Below are positions 8,746-16,994 of a stretch of DNA of 64,000 nucleotides, piece after piece. How positions within the stretch are numbered: position 1 is the first letter of the stretch; every line of letters begins with the position of its first letter. This stretch comes from Capnocytophaga sputigena. Lineage in GTDB: Bacteria > Bacteroidota > Bacteroidia > Flavobacteriales > Flavobacteriaceae. The stretch covers positions 310,001 to 374,000 of the forward strand of contig NZ_UAVP01000011.1 of assembly GCF_900446695.1 (NCBI RefSeq). Reading direction: 5' to 3'. The notes under the pieces were generated by a model. It saw only the letters and a list, made by a program, of their open reading frames with translations, did no database searches and was not told the DNA's origin. Position numbers and translations under genes: made by a program.

Positions 8746-10608
8746 ATGAACTTACTATCTGTAGAAAACATATCTAAAGCCTTTGGCGAACGCATAATTC
8801 TTGAAAACATCTCTTTTGGCATCAATAAAGACCAAAAAATAGCCTTTATAGCCAAAAATGGCACTGGAAAAACTACTCTTCTCAACATTATCGCTGGGAA
8901 AGATCTCCCCGATAGTGGTCAAGTAGTATTCCGCAAAGGGATACACATTGGTTTTCTATCACAAAACCCTTATTTTGATGAAGAATTAACAGTAGAAGAA
9001 GCTATTTTTGCTACTGATAATCCTATTTTGCGCCTTATCCAAGAATATGAACACGCCTTGCAGTACCCCGAAAATGAAGATGCTTACCAAAAAGCATTTG
9101 AACAAATGGAACGCCATAACGCGTGGGATTTTGAAACACAATACAAACAAATCCTCTCGCGTCTTAAATTAGATAATCTTCAGCTGAAAGTAAAAAGCCT
9201 CTCTGGCGGACAAAAAAAGCGCCTTGCCTTAGCCAATGTACTCATCAGTAAACCCGATTTATTGATATTAGATGAACCTACTAACCATCTTGATTTAGAG
9301 ATGATAGAATGGCTCGAACAGTATTTCGCTAAAGAGAACCTTACCCTTTTCATCGTTACTCACGACCGTTATTTCTTAGAACATGTCTGCAACGAAATAT
9401 TAGAATTAGATAACGGCGAACTCTTCAGTTATAAAGGAAACTATTCCTATTTCTTAGAGAAGAAAGAACAACGACTTGCACAAGAACAAGCCTCTGTAGA
9501 GAAAGCTAAAAACCTATATGTAAAAGAACTCGACTGGATGCGCCGTCAGCCCAAAGCGCGTACTACCAAATCTAAATCGCGCATAGACGACTTCTATAAA
9601 ATTAAAGAAGCTGCTCACAAAAGACGCAAAGAGCATTCCGTGCAATTGGAAATCAATATGGAACGCTTGGGAAGCAAGACTGTAGAATTTCATAACGTGT
9701 GCAAGGCTTTCGATGAGCTTTGCATACTTGATAAGTTCAGCTACAATTTCTTACGAGGAGAACGAGTAGGCATTATAGGCAAAAACGGCACTGGAAAGTC
9801 TACATTCTTAAACCTTCTTACAGGAACGATCACCCCCGATAGTGGTAAAATAGTAGTAGGTGATACTATCAAATTTGGCTACTATACTCAGGAGGGTATA
9901 GAGGTATTACAAGGGCAAAAAGTAATAGAGGTAATACAAAAATACGGCGACTATATCCCTTTGCTCAAAGGGCGTACCCTCTCGGCAGGACAACTCTTAG
10001 AGCGCTTTCTCTTCGACCGTAAAAAACAGTATGATTATGTCGAAAAACTCAGCGGAGGTGAGCTCAAACGCTTATATCTCTGCACTGTGCTTATACAAAA
10101 TCCTAATTTTCTAATCCTCGACGAGCCTACAAACGACCTCGACATTGTTACCCTAAATGTCTTAGAAGACTTTTTGTTAGACTACCCTGGTTGCTTGGTA
10201 GTAGTCTCTCACGACCGCTATTTTATGGATAAAATTGTAGATCACCTTTTTGTTTTCAGAGGCAATGGCGAAGTAGAAGATTTTCCTGGTAATTACACTG
10301 ATTATCGTGTATATGAAGAGAGTACTCCACCGGTAGATGAATCTCCTAAAAAAGAAACTACTAAAAATACTTGGCGTAAGGACGGAATGAAAGGTTTATC
10401 ATTTAATGAACAGAAAGAATACAACCGTTTAGAAAAAGAAATTGCCCAATTAGAAGAGCAAAAAGCAAGTATTGAAGCAGCTTTTAGTGAAGGAACACTT
10501 AGCAATGATGAAATACAAAACCAATCAATTGCCCTACAGCAAACGCTTACTGCTATAGAGGAAAAAACAGAACGTTGGTTTGAATTAACTGAAAAATTAG
10601 AACAATAA
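8746..10608 (+). CDS. ABC-F family ATPase (Uup-like, ribosome-associated)
   Basis: This 620-residue soluble protein has two ABC ATPase domains and no membrane segments. Domain 1 has Walker A AKNGTGKTTLL, signature LSGGQKKRLAL and Walker B LLILDEPTNHLDL. Domain 2 has GKNGTGKSTFL, LSGGELKRLYL and LILDEPTNDLDI. The inter-domain linker is Arg/Lys-rich (RRQPKARTTKSKSRID). A C-terminal coiled coil (about 545-620, starting near FNEQKEYNRLEKEI) is the Uup-type extension that binds branched DNA or ribosomes. ABC-F proteins act on the ribosome in translation or antibiotic protection rather than in transport. The first Walker A has Ala-Lys-Asn where many relatives have Gly-Arg-Asn. The upstream region is divergent from marC. 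Confidence 0.92.
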   Translation: MNLLSVENISKAFGERIILENISFGINKDQKIAFIAKNGTGKTTLLNIIAGKDLPDSGQVVFRKGIHIGFLSQNPYFDEELTVEEAIFATDNPILRLIQEYEHALQYPENEDAYQKAFEQMERHNAWDFETQYKQILSRLKLDNLQLKVKSLSGGQKKRLALANVLISKPDLLILDEPTNHLDLEMIEWLEQYFAKENLTLFIVTHDRYFLEHVCNEILELDNGELFSYKGNYSYFLEKKEQRLAQEQASVEKAKNLYVKELDWMRRQPKARTTKSKSRIDDFYKIKEAAHKRRKEHSVQLEINMERLGSKTVEFHNVCKAFDELCILDKFSYNFLRGERVGIIGKNGTGKSTFLNLLTGTITPDSGKIVVGDTIKFGYYTQEGIEVLQGQKVIEVIQKYGDYIPLLKGRTLSAGQLLERFLFDRKKQYDYVEKLSGGELKRLYLCTVLIQNPNFLILDEPTNDLDIVTLNVLEDFLLDYPGCLVVVSHDRYFMDKIVDHLFVFRGNGEVEDFPGNYTDYRVYEESTPPVDESPKKETTKNTWRKDGMKGLSFNEQKEYNRLEKEIAQLEEQKASIEAAFSEGTLSNDEIQNQSIALQQTLTAIEEKTERWFELTEKLEQ

Positions 10609-11727
10609 TTAAACCGATTTGCGATAAGTACGCCACCAACGATCAGGAACAATACCGCGAATAGCTTCTTCATAATCTTGTGGTAAACAAGGCACAAGCC
10701 CTGAAGGCACGTGATTTTGAGGAGAAGAATATTTATCGCCTCCTGGTTTCATCCACCAACGTTCAGTTTGGGTACTTTTGAAAAACTCTATTTGTATATC
10801 GTCTATGGGTACAATATATTTAGTGTAATTCTCATCGTTGATTACTGGCAATTCCTTAATGCGGAAAGTAAAACCTTCATAAAAATACCAAACTATTTCT
10901 GCGAGTAATTGGGCTGCCAAATCGGTATTGGGAATATCAAAAATACCTGCTACTTGCACATTACTACTAATACCTGCATAACGCGCAATAGCACATATTT
11001 CTCTGCTATTAAATCCGTTTACATTACCCACAGCCATCATATCCTTTGCTTGTACTGAAGTCATATCCACACTCACTATATCAGCATCGCGCATAGCTGG
11101 CTCTATAATCTTCAAATCATTCACTATATTACCTAAACGATGTACCTCAAAACACATTTTCTCAAGCAAATCTAACTCCTCTTGGGCTACATAATACGAT
11201 TGATAACCTAAATTTGTAAAATCTAATAGATTTACAGGCGGTTCTGAAATGAGTTTACTCATATACGAACTCTCTACAAACAACTCTTCTGTATTGCCAA
11301 AATCAAATTTAGAATCCACACACACAAGATTTACCATTTGTTCAAGGCTATCAAAAGCGCGATAGAGTGAATAGGTAAAATCTTGTGAACCTCCTAACAC
11401 TATAGGAATGACCCCTTCTTTAATCAAATCAGCTACAATCTCTTTGATAGCAAAATGTGTATCTTCTTCTGTAGCTCCTAAGGGCAAGTTTCCTAAATCT
11501 GCAATACCAAAATTCCAATTGCCCATAAAAAGTGAATACAAATGCTGGCGAAAACGGTAAAACGACTGCCCCATCGTTTCTATACAAAAGAATGCTATTT
11601 TTATATCTGTAAGATCTGGCAATCCTAAAGATGGAAGGTGTTTTTGAAGTTGAAAACCTACTTGTTGTGGTTTGTAGTCATCTAAGGTAAAAGACTCATC
11701 TATAGGTTGTAAATAGGATAATGACAT
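10609..11727 (-). CDS. arginase/formimidoylglutamase-fold protein with degenerate metal site
   Basis: This 372-residue protein has the overall layout of the ureohydrolase (arginase, agmatinase, formimidoylglutamase) family. The metal-binding motifs are altered: GGSQDFTYS replaces GG-x-H, VCVDSKFDFGN replaces DAHxD, and VSVDMTSVQAKDM replaces the SxDxDxxDP block. The bimetal centre is therefore probably incomplete, and hydrolysis of guanidino groups is doubtful. The C-terminal 80 residues are rich in Trp and Tyr (ERWWMKPGGDKY, VPDRWWRTYRKSV), which is not typical of catalytic arginases. A similar degenerate family is, as far as I recall, common in Flavobacteriia. The start at 11727 (MSLSYLQ) is chosen because a promoter box at 11749-11756 overlaps the longer alternative at 11751. 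Its stop directly abuts the ABC-F gene stop. Confidence 0.75.
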   Translation of the reverse strand: MSLSYLQPIDESFTLDDYKPQQVGFQLQKHLPSLGLPDLTDIKIAFFCIETMGQSFYRFRQHLYSLFMGNWNFGIADLGNLPLGATEEDTHFAIKEIVADLIKEGVIPIVLGGSQDFTYSLYRAFDSLEQMVNLVCVDSKFDFGNTEELFVESSYMSKLISEPPVNLLDFTNLGYQSYYVAQEELDLLEKMCFEVHRLGNIVNDLKIIEPAMRDADIVSVDMTSVQAKDMMAVGNVNGFNSREICAIARYAGISSNVQVAGIFDIPNTDLAAQLLAEIVWYFYEGFTFRIKELPVINDENYTKYIVPIDDIQIEFFKSTQTERWWMKPGGDKYSSPQNHVPSGLVPCLPQDYEEAIRGIVPDRWWRTYRKSV

Positions 11728-11748
11728 AATTTTTTTATTATTAGACGG

Positions 11749-11756
11749 CAAAGGTA
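11749..11756 (-). promoter_or_regulatory. -7 box for the arginase-fold gene
   Basis: The minus strand reads TACCTTTG, a strong -7 match, overlapping the upstream alternative start and so supporting the ATG at 11727. Imperfect AT-rich repeats (agcaaattagcaaattt) follow immediately upstream. Confidence 0.65.
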
Positions 11757-11814
11757 GGAGATAATTAGCAAATTAGCAAATTTGTGAATTAGTAAATTAT
11801 TTGTATTTTCTCAC

Positions 11815-11843
11815 TTGTAGTTTATAATTATTTTGTACTTTTG
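11815..11843 (+). promoter_or_regulatory. promoter of the DUF2071 gene
   Basis: TTG (11815-11817) and TACTTTTG (11836-11843) are separated by 18 bp, in the Bacteroidota arrangement, with the ATG 42 bp downstream at 11885. Confidence 0.6.
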
Positions 11844-11884
11844 CCGAACAAATAAGACGATTATTAGGTTTTAGACATTTAGTT

Positions 11885-12610
11885 ATGAATGATATCACAA
11901 CTATACTCAACGATGTATCACACCGTCCTTGGGAGATTCCTAAAGGTAACCTCGCTTATTATCAAGAGTGGAATGATGCTCTATTCCTGCATTTTAGAGT
12001 AGATGAAAAAAACTTACGAGAATTAGTTCCTGCAGAGATAGAACTTGATACCTTTCAAGGAAAAACCTATGTATCAGTAGTTTGTTTTCGTATGGAACAG
12101 ATACATCCTATACATTTGCCTGCAGTAGGTTTTCTCTCAAATTTTTATGAGATAAATGTACGTACATACGTGAAGAAAGGAGATAAAACAGGCGTATATT
12201 TCTTGAATATAGAAGCTGAAAAAGCTTTTTCAGCTTGGGTAGCACGTACTTTATCGGGGCTTCCTTACGAGAAATCAATAATCAAACGCACTAATAGAGG
12301 CTATACAAATGCTAATTCTCAAAAGAATTTCCATTTAGATGTAGGTTTTAATATCTCCTCACGTATAGAAGACAAAACTCCTTTTGACTTGTGGCTTACT
12401 GAGCGTTATTGTTTATACTTAAAGCATAATAATAACCTCTACCGCTATCAAATTCATCATAGAGAATGGCAACTGAACTCTGTAAAACTTTACAATGTGG
12501 ATATGGTCTATCAGTTAGGAGCTATAGAACTTTCATCTAATGATTTAGTAGCTGTCCATTATTCAAGAGAACTCCCTGTTGTATCTTGGAAACGAGAAAA
12601 AATTTTATAA
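11885..12610 (+). CDS. DUF2071 (YqjF-like) protein
   Basis: This 241-residue cytoplasmic protein matches the DUF2071/YqjF family. It has RPWEIPKGNLAYYQEWNDAL near the start, LRELVPAEIELDTFQGKTYV, and FYEINVRTYVKKGDKTGVYF. A LNIEAEKAFSAWVART segment follows. The fold is related to acetoacetate decarboxylase-like proteins, but no enzymatic activity is established, and no catalytic residue can be assigned here. It has its own promoter and is followed after 31 bp by a dehydrogenase gene, so the two could be cotranscribed. Confidence 0.8.
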   Translation: MNDITTILNDVSHRPWEIPKGNLAYYQEWNDALFLHFRVDEKNLRELVPAEIELDTFQGKTYVSVVCFRMEQIHPIHLPAVGFLSNFYEINVRTYVKKGDKTGVYFLNIEAEKAFSAWVARTLSGLPYEKSIIKRTNRGYTNANSQKNFHLDVGFNISSRIEDKTPFDLWLTERYCLYLKHNNNLYRYQIHHREWQLNSVKLYNVDMVYQLGAIELSSNDLVAVHYSRELPVVSWKREKIL

Positions 12611-12641
12611 CATTGCATTAGCTAATATTCAATAAAAAAAA

Positions 12642-13604
12642 ATGAAAATATTACATATAGATAAAAATCACCCCTTGATGCTTTCCCAACTCTCAGCACA
12701 AGGTTTTGAAAACTATGAAGATTACACCAGCTCTAAAGAAACTATAGAAGCCAAAATCGCTGATTACGATGGGATTATCATCCGCAGTCGTTTTCCTATA
12801 GATAAAACTTTTTTAGACAAGGCTACTCGATTAAAATTCATAGGCAGAGTAGGTGCTGGTCTTGAAAATATAGATTGTAATTATGCTGAAAGCAAAGGAA
12901 TTACTCTCATTGCAGCTCCTGAAGGCAACCGCAATGCTGTAGGAGAACACGCTCTTGGTATGCTTTTAGCTCTTTTGAACAAGTTTAAAAAAGCTAACAA
13001 CGAAATTAAAAATGGTAAATGGTTGCGTGAGGAAAACCGTGGTTGGGAACTCGATGGGAAGACTGTTGGTATCATAGGCTATGGCAATATGGGTAAGAGT
13101 TTTGCTAAAAAATTACGAGGTTTCGACTGCAATGTAATTTGTTACGACATTCTTCCCGATAAAGGCGATGAGAATGCTAAGCAAGTAACTTTGGTAGATT
13201 TTTTCCGTCAAGCCGATATAGTGAGCTTGCACACCCCTCAAACTCCTCAAACTGAAAAAATGATTAATGCAGCGTTTATCAATAGTTTTGCCAAAAGTTT
13301 CTGGTTCCTAAATACTGCTCGTGGCAAGAGTGTTGTTACCGATGATTTGGTGCACGCTCTTCAAAATGGCAAAGTGTTGGGAGCTGCTTTAGATGTATTA
13401 GAATACGAAAAAGCTTCTTTTGAAGATTTCTTTAGCGATGGTCAAATGCCTGAATCTTTTAAATACCTATTAGAGGCTGATAATGTGATTCTCACCCCTC
13501 ACATCGCAGGCTGGACACTTGAAAGCAAAGAAAAACTCGCACAAATAATAGTAGACAAAATAATCGACCAATTTGCTTGGCGAATTGGCTTATTTGAAAA
13601 TTAA
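12642..13604 (+). CDS. D-2-hydroxyacid dehydrogenase (SerA-like)
   Basis: This 320-residue NAD-dependent dehydrogenase has substrate- and NAD-binding domains in the usual order. GRVGAGLENIDCNYAESKGI is at about 70-90, the Rossmann motif VGIIGYGNMGKSFAKKL at about 145-160, then SLHTPQTPQTEKMI. The catalytic Arg lies in LNTARGKSVV, the Glu in ALDVLEYE, and the His in ILTPHIAGWTLESK. It lacks the C-terminal ACT domain of classical 3-phosphoglycerate dehydrogenase. In Bacteroidota short proteins of this kind are often annotated as phosphoglycerate dehydrogenase, but the substrate cannot be fixed from sequence. Confidence 0.88.
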   Translation: MKILHIDKNHPLMLSQLSAQGFENYEDYTSSKETIEAKIADYDGIIIRSRFPIDKTFLDKATRLKFIGRVGAGLENIDCNYAESKGITLIAAPEGNRNAVGEHALGMLLALLNKFKKANNEIKNGKWLREENRGWELDGKTVGIIGYGNMGKSFAKKLRGFDCNVICYDILPDKGDENAKQVTLVDFFRQADIVSLHTPQTPQTEKMINAAFINSFAKSFWFLNTARGKSVVTDDLVHALQNGKVLGAALDVLEYEKASFEDFFSDGQMPESFKYLLEADNVILTPHIAGWTLESKEKLAQIIVDKIIDQFAWRIGLFEN

Positions 13605-13626
13605 CAAATCGACAAATTAAATAGAA

Positions 13627-14442
13627 ATGAAAAAAAATTATTTACTCATTGGGGTAGCCGCTTTATTACTTAGTTGCAACGCTACCAAAAACACCACTAC
13701 AACACAAACTACTTCTGGCGAAAGTCCCCTAATTGCTAATGGCAAATTGTGGTCATCTTATTTCCAACAAAATGCCGCCGAATACGAAGCCTTATGCTTG
13801 CAAGCCTTCAATGTTGCTCAACTGCGATTAGATGAGGCTCTTGCTAAAAAAGGAGATAAACCTTTGGCTATTGTTACCGATATAGACGAAACCTTTTTAG
13901 ACAACTCTCCTTTTGAAGCCTATTGTGCCAAACAAGGGATTAGCTATTCACAAAAAGCGTGGGAAGAATGGACTGTATTGGGCGAAGCTAAACCTCTAAC
14001 AGGTGCTTTAGAATTTTTCAAATATGCTGATAGCAAAGGAGTAGCTATTTTTTATGTGACTAACCGTCTTGAAAAAGAACGTGAAGGCACTGCTAAAAAC
14101 CTAAAAAGATACAACTTCCCTTTACCTTCTGATAGCCACCTCATCTTGCGTTCTGCCGAAAAAAGTAAAGAAAATCGCCGATTGCAAATCGCCAAGGATT
14201 ACGACATCGTACTCTTGATGGGTGATAACCTTTCCGATTTTTCTAAAGATTTTGATGGAGGTACTCCTCAACAACGTTCTAAAGCAGTCCACAACAATAA
14301 AACAGAGTTTGGAAAGCGTTTCATAGTACTACCTAACTACTCTTATGGCGATTGGGAAGGCGCTGCATACAATCATAAATATAATATGCCTGCTGCTGAA
14401 AAAGAAGCAATTATCAAAAATAATACAAAGGCTTTTAAATAA
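13627..14442 (+). CDS. acid phosphatase lipoprotein, 5'-nucleotidase e(P4) family
   Basis: This 271-residue outer-membrane lipoprotein carries a signal ending at the lipobox LLLSC (Cys17) and a Thr-rich linker (ATKNTTTTQTTSG). It belongs to the HAD-superfamily class C acid phosphatases, like Haemophilus e(P4), which dephosphorylate nucleotides and other phosphomonoesters outside the cytoplasm. Motif I is VTDIDETFLDNSP (nucleophile and acid/base Asp), motif II IFYVTNRLE, and motif IV LLMGDNLSDFSKDF, all intact. In Haemophilus the enzyme serves NMN and heme-related nutrition; here a general nucleotide-scavenging role is inferred. It starts 22 bp after the dehydrogenase gene. Confidence 0.92.
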   Translation: MKKNYLLIGVAALLLSCNATKNTTTTQTTSGESPLIANGKLWSSYFQQNAAEYEALCLQAFNVAQLRLDEALAKKGDKPLAIVTDIDETFLDNSPFEAYCAKQGISYSQKAWEEWTVLGEAKPLTGALEFFKYADSKGVAIFYVTNRLEKEREGTAKNLKRYNFPLPSDSHLILRSAEKSKENRRLQIAKDYDIVLLMGDNLSDFSKDFDGGTPQQRSKAVHNNKTEFGKRFIVLPNYSYGDWEGAAYNHKYNMPAAEKEAIIKNNTKAFK

Positions 14443-14466
14443 AGATCTCCTAACAAGTAACACATA

Positions 14467-14850
14467 GTGGAAAAAGAGTTTATCATTCCTAAAAGAGAAG
14501 TAACTTCTATTGATATAAATGAAGTGAATAAATTGTTGGAAGGACACTCGTATTTTGAGCTTTTAACAGAAGCTCCTACGACCACCTACCAAGCTCAGCT
14601 TTTTGACTCCGAAGGTATGGGTACATCACTGATGTTCAGGATAGTACTAAGAGAAGATTTTACTTCTTATATCGGTATTCAGATGTTGGGTGCAGGTTAA
14701 CAACCTAAAGATGATGAGTGGCGGGCAAAATTTTTCGGACTTTTGCCTAATAAAGATACAATCGAAAAAGAAATAGCCAACGAGATACTTGTTCTTCTAC
14801 GTAAGATTTACAAGTTAGGAGCTGAGAAGAAAATAGAAAAATCAGTTTAA
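14467..14850 (+). pseudogene. short gene interrupted by an in-frame TAA
   Basis: A frame opening with GTG at 14467 runs 77 codons to TAA at 14698-14700. The same frame then stays open for 49 further codons to TAA at 14848. The downstream half (QPKDDEWRAKFFGLLP, then an amphipathic EKEIANEILVLLRKIYKLGA) has normal protein-like composition, so the central stop looks like a nonsense change in what was a protein of about 126 residues. There is no ATG start at the usual place either: the in-frame upstream stop is at 14458 and only GTG is available. I recognise no family. It may be a decayed gene, or a short 77-residue product may still be made. Confidence 0.6.
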
Positions 14851-14864
14851 TTGCTCATTGTTAC

Positions 14865-14894
14865 TTGCTAATTAATAATTAATTACTATTTTTG
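14865..14894 (+). promoter_or_regulatory. promoter of the ubiE-porT operon
   Basis: TTG (14865-14867) and TATTTTTG (14887-14894) with 19 bp between them, 18 bp before the ubiE ATG. Confidence 0.65.
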
Positions 14895-14911
14895 CCAAAA
14901 ATTAAGCATAT

Positions 14912-15646
14912 ATGTCTGAAAATACCGTTACGCCCTACCAAGGATCAACAGATGGAAAAAAACAACAAGTAACCCAAATGTTCAATACTATCTCGGAAAC
15001 TTATGATGGTTTGAATCGTGTAATTTCTTGGGGGTCAGACGTAAAATGGCGTAAATTCGTCGTCCAAAAAGTAGCTGAAATCAATCCTTCTACAGTATTA
15101 GATGTCGCTACAGGTACAGGTGATTTAGCTATTGCGCTTACAACTATACCTGAGGTAAAAATTACGGGGTTAGACATCTCTGAAGGAATGCTTGCGGTAG
15201 GACGTGAAAAGATTGCTAAAAAACAACTTTCAAACCGCATAAACTTGGTACAAGGTGACAGCGAAGAATTACCTTTTGCTGATGCAACTTTTGATGCCGT
15301 AACTGTTGGCTTTGGAGTACGCAATTTCGAGGATTTAGAAAAAGGGCTTTCTGAAATATTTAGAGTGCTAAAACCTAATGGAAGATTAGTAGTTTTAGAA
15401 ACTTCTATACCCGAGAAATTCCCTTTCAAACAAGGATACTATTGTTATACCAATTACATAATGCCTCTTATTGGTAAACTCTTTTCTAAAGACCGTTCAG
15501 CCTACCGATACCTATCTAACTCGGCAATTCATTTCCCTTATGGAAAAAAATTCCAACAAATATTAGATAAAGTAGGTTATCAACAAACTAAATATTACCC
15601 TAAAACCTTAGGAGGGGTTGCCACCATCTATATTGCTAATAAATAG
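14912..15646 (+). CDS. ubiE: demethylmenaquinone methyltransferase (UbiE/MenG)
   Basis: This 244-residue class I SAM-dependent methyltransferase performs the last step of menaquinone synthesis, the C-methylation of demethylmenaquinone. The signatures are MFNTISETYDGLNRVISWGS near the N-terminus, the SAM motif VLDVATGTGDLAIAL (about 62-76), GLDISEGML, and AVTVGFGVRNFEDLEKGL. YRYLSNSAIHFP lies near the C-terminus. It pairs functionally with the isochorismate synthase at the window's left end and with the polyprenyl synthase at 58587. It is followed 16 bp later by porT, the same order as ubiE-sprT in Flavobacterium as I recall it. Confidence 0.95.
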   Translation: MSENTVTPYQGSTDGKKQQVTQMFNTISETYDGLNRVISWGSDVKWRKFVVQKVAEINPSTVLDVATGTGDLAIALTTIPEVKITGLDISEGMLAVGREKIAKKQLSNRINLVQGDSEELPFADATFDAVTVGFGVRNFEDLEKGLSEIFRVLKPNGRLVVLETSIPEKFPFKQGYYCYTNYIMPLIGKLFSKDRSAYRYLSNSAIHFPYGKKFQQILDKVGYQQTKYYPKTLGGVATIYIANK

Positions 15647-15662
15647 AATTTTTTAATAAATA

Positions 15663-16385
15663 ATGAGTAAAATAAATTTTAAGAAAATCCTTTTATTTTT
15701 GTTCCTTTGTGTAGGTTTCGCCAATTTGTATGCACAATTCAAAGAACCTATGGTAAACTTGGAACACTTTGATGAAAAACGCTACCAATGGGGTTATTAC
15801 TTTGGTGCTAATACCTTCGATTTCAAAATCGATTACAAAGATCTCAACTACAGAAATGCAAGTTTGCGAGAAATCCAAACCGACCGTAAAGTGGGATTCA
15901 ATGTAGGGCTTACTGGCTCTGCTCGCTTGATGAAGTACCTCGATTTGCGTATAGAACCAGGATTAGTATACAACAAACGTGTACTTATCTTCCCTGGTTT
16001 TGCTGATAGCAAAGATGCACTACGTGATGCTCAATCTACCTATATCTATATTCCTTTATTATTGAAATTCAGCGCAAAACGTTGGTATAACTTCAAACCT
16101 TATGTAACAGCAGGAGCTTCTGTAGTTTTCAACCTAAGTAGTAATGACAAACTTACTATCGATAACTCCGAAAAAACTTTCCGTGCTACTAAAAACGTAT
16201 TTTTCTATGAAATGGGGATAGGTTTAGATATCTATACTCATTACTTTAGGGTATCCCCTTCCCTCAGAGCTTTGTTCTCTGTAAACAACGAATTAATCCC
16301 CGATAAAGACGCTAATAGTAGATGGACAGGTAATATCAACGGACTCAAAACACGTGGTTTCTTGTTAAATCTCAATTTTGAATAG
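15663..16385 (+). CDS. porT: PorT/SprT-like outer-membrane protein of the type 9 secretion system
   Basis: This 240-residue protein has a signal peptide ending near LYAQ (about residue 25), followed by an outer-membrane beta-barrel pattern of alternating hydrophobic residues. FNVGLTGSARLMKYLDLRIE and the closing TRGFLLNLNFE fit a PorT-family eight-stranded barrel. PorT (SprT in gliding flavobacteria) is required for type 9 secretion, which exports adhesins, proteases and gliding proteins. The position directly after ubiE is the strongest contextual support. The small barrel family is broad (PF13568), so the exact orthology is inference. Confidence 0.85.
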   Translation: MSKINFKKILLFLFLCVGFANLYAQFKEPMVNLEHFDEKRYQWGYYFGANTFDFKIDYKDLNYRNASLREIQTDRKVGFNVGLTGSARLMKYLDLRIEPGLVYNKRVLIFPGFADSKDALRDAQSTYIYIPLLLKFSAKRWYNFKPYVTAGASVVFNLSSNDKLTIDNSEKTFRATKNVFFYEMGIGLDIYTHYFRVSPSLRALFSVNNELIPDKDANSRWTGNINGLKTRGFLLNLNFE

Positions 16386-16386
16386 T

Positions 16387-16992
16387 ATGAAAAAAATCGT
16401 ATTTCTTATAGGTATTTTAGCAAGTTGCATCTCTTATGCCCAGAACTTTAGCTACCCAATGGCGAGTCCGCGACAAGTAATTACTCAACAATTTTCAGTA
16501 AGTCAAGTAACGGTAGACTATGGTCGCCCTAGTGTGCGAGGTAGAAAGATTTTCGGTGAATTGGTTCCTTACGGAAAAGTATGGCGTGCAGGAGCTAATC
16601 AAGCTACGAGTATCAGCTTTTTACAACCTGTTAAAGTAGGTGGTAAACCAGTAAAAAAAGGAGATTATGCCATTTTCATAACTCCCGAACAACACCAATG
16701 GAAAATAGTACTGAACTACGATGCTGATGCTTGGGGTGCTTATAGTTATGACCCTAATGAAAACGCTATAGAGTTTACAGTTCCTGTAATACAAACTAAA
16801 GATTTACAAGAGTCCTTAGAATTTTCTTTTGAGAGTCTTTCTAATGAAAAACTGAACCTCATCATCCGTTGGGAATACACCAAAGTAGAAATCCCTATTG
16901 AGATAGATAAGAAAGAAATTATTGATAAAATTATTGAACAACTCAAAGAAGTAAAACAATTTGAGAGAGATTTAGAAGGTAAAGATAATTAG
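16387..16992 (+). CDS. DUF2911 secreted protein
   Basis: This 201-residue protein has a signal peptide (MKKIVFLIGILASCISYAQ). The mature part matches DUF2911: SPRQVITQQFSVSQVTVDYG, RPSVRGRKIFGELVPYGKVW, RAGANQATSISF, and DYAIFITPEQHQWKIVL. The function of the family is unknown; it is a periplasmic or exported beta-rich protein common in Bacteroidota. The ATG at 16387 follows the porT stop by one base. An in-frame TTG at 16378 inside porT is less likely because the ATG directly precedes a good signal peptide. The C-terminal 40 residues are rich in Glu, Lys and Ile and probably helical. Confidence 0.85.
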   Translation: MKKIVFLIGILASCISYAQNFSYPMASPRQVITQQFSVSQVTVDYGRPSVRGRKIFGELVPYGKVWRAGANQATSISFLQPVKVGGKPVKKGDYAIFITPEQHQWKIVLNYDADAWGAYSYDPNENAIEFTVPVIQTKDLQESLEFSFESLSNEKLNLIIRWEYTKVEIPIEIDKKEIIDKIIEQLKEVKQFERDLEGKDN

Positions 16993-16994
16993 TA

